A stretch of DNA of 64,000 nucleotides from assembly GCF_004010055.1 (NCBI RefSeq), contig NZ_RQVT01000050.1, positions 310,001 to 374,000 on the forward strand, written 5' to 3'. Origin of the DNA: Psychroflexus aestuariivivens. Its GTDB lineage: Bacteria > Bacteroidota > Bacteroidia > Flavobacteriales > Flavobacteriaceae. A program made the translations under genes and the position numbers. The notes under the pieces were generated by a model. That model saw only the letters and a program-made list of their open reading frames with translations. It was not told the DNA's origin and did no database searches. Positions 63,854 through 64,000 of the stretch are shown here, one piece after another (position 1 is the first letter of the stretch; each line of letters starts with the position of its first letter).

Positions 63854-64000
63854 TTGAGGTTTGCCAATCTACCCATACTTCAGATTTGCCTATTTTTTCT
63901 TGTTGGCACAAGTCTCGGTTTCTACTTGGGGAATTCTGACTTATCAACCTATATTTTTGTTTTTATAGGTGCCTCTTTACTCTTTTTAGCTTCATTTTTA
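63854..64000 (+). CDS. ComEC/Rec2-like protein, N-terminal 49 codons (cut by window edge)
   Basis: The frame from TTG 63854 to the window end reads RFANLPILQICLFFLVGTSLG and then two hydrophobic segments. A stop (TAA 63839) lies five codons upstream and no ATG is between, so TTG is the start. The sequence resembles the N-terminus of flavobacterial ComEC, the DNA-uptake channel protein; this is from memory of the family and only 49 residues are visible. The gene continues beyond the window. Confidence 0.55.
   Translation, partial: MRFANLPILQICLFFLVGTSLGFYLGNSDLSTYIFVFIGASLLFLASFL

Noticed and set aside
1-64000. tRNA, rRNA, CRISPR arrays, insertion sequences and riboswitches.
   Set aside because: Reading through the intergenic regions showed no tRNA-like cloverleaf, no regular spaced repeats, no transposase and no recognisable riboswitch core; a dedicated scan (tRNAscan-SE, Infernal) would be needed to exclude short RNAs.

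Overview
The window reads as the chromosome of a Flavobacteriaceae-type Bacteroidota, probably marine. It is AT-rich, and spacers of 0-60 bases make up most gene clusters. Shine-Dalgarno sites are not evident, TTG starts are frequent, and several upstream regions carry the Flavobacterium -7 motif TAnnTTTG. Marker families point the same way: a TonB-dependent receptor with a CarboxypepD-like N-terminal domain, an HYC_CC_PP protein, exosortase XrtF with its partner, a 633-residue PurF-like protein and DUF3347 proteins. No tRNA, rRNA, CRISPR array, insertion sequence or prophage was seen.

Layout. 1-3391: atpF (cut by the edge), atpH, atpA, atpG, closed by a hairpin terminator; atpD and atpC do not follow. 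3540-8661: an M23 peptidase lipoprotein, then a TonB receptor paired with a lipoprotein made of repeats. 8780-11131: AlbA_2 protein, PPP-type phosphatase and DUF1801 protein. 11123-16746: dxs on the minus strand, tadA, a small membrane protein, a PfkB sugar kinase and a PurF-like enzyme.

16888-33991 is a large polysaccharide locus. It encodes a Wzz-like protein, a truncated WecB remnant, a Wzx flippase, an asparagine-synthetase-like protein lacking the Cys2 nucleophile, three Wzy/WaaL-like membrane proteins, two GT4 glycosyltransferases, an acyltransferase, a methyltransferase, a sulfotransferase, an AlgD-like dehydrogenase, a UDP-glucuronate decarboxylase-like enzyme and the initiating sugar-phosphate transferase. 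A sulfated, uronate-containing polymer is the likely product (inference).

34125-46958: a TPR histidine kinase, an Lhr-like helicase on the minus strand, then heme genes (hemH, a hemJ-type gene, hemB, hemE) interleaved with a MATE transporter, a 38-residue ORF, an NtrY-like kinase and a crotonase. 47148-55910 (minus) is a CusABC-like metal efflux operon with a DUF318-type permease inserted. Upstream of it lie an HYC_CC_PP protein and the XrtF exosortase pair. 57565-63830 holds a GAF/fRMsr-like gene, then a second exopolysaccharide region: a CapD/FlaA1-like enzyme, Wza, Wzc and a C40 peptidase lipoprotein. The window ends in the first 49 codons of a ComEC-like gene.

No system in this window can be declared new from sequence alone. 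The most promising leads are the PfkB/PurF-like pair with altered glutaminase residues, the receptor/repeat-lipoprotein pair, the AlbA_2/phosphatase pair, XrtF beside the export genes, and the metal efflux operon with its enlarged RND pump.
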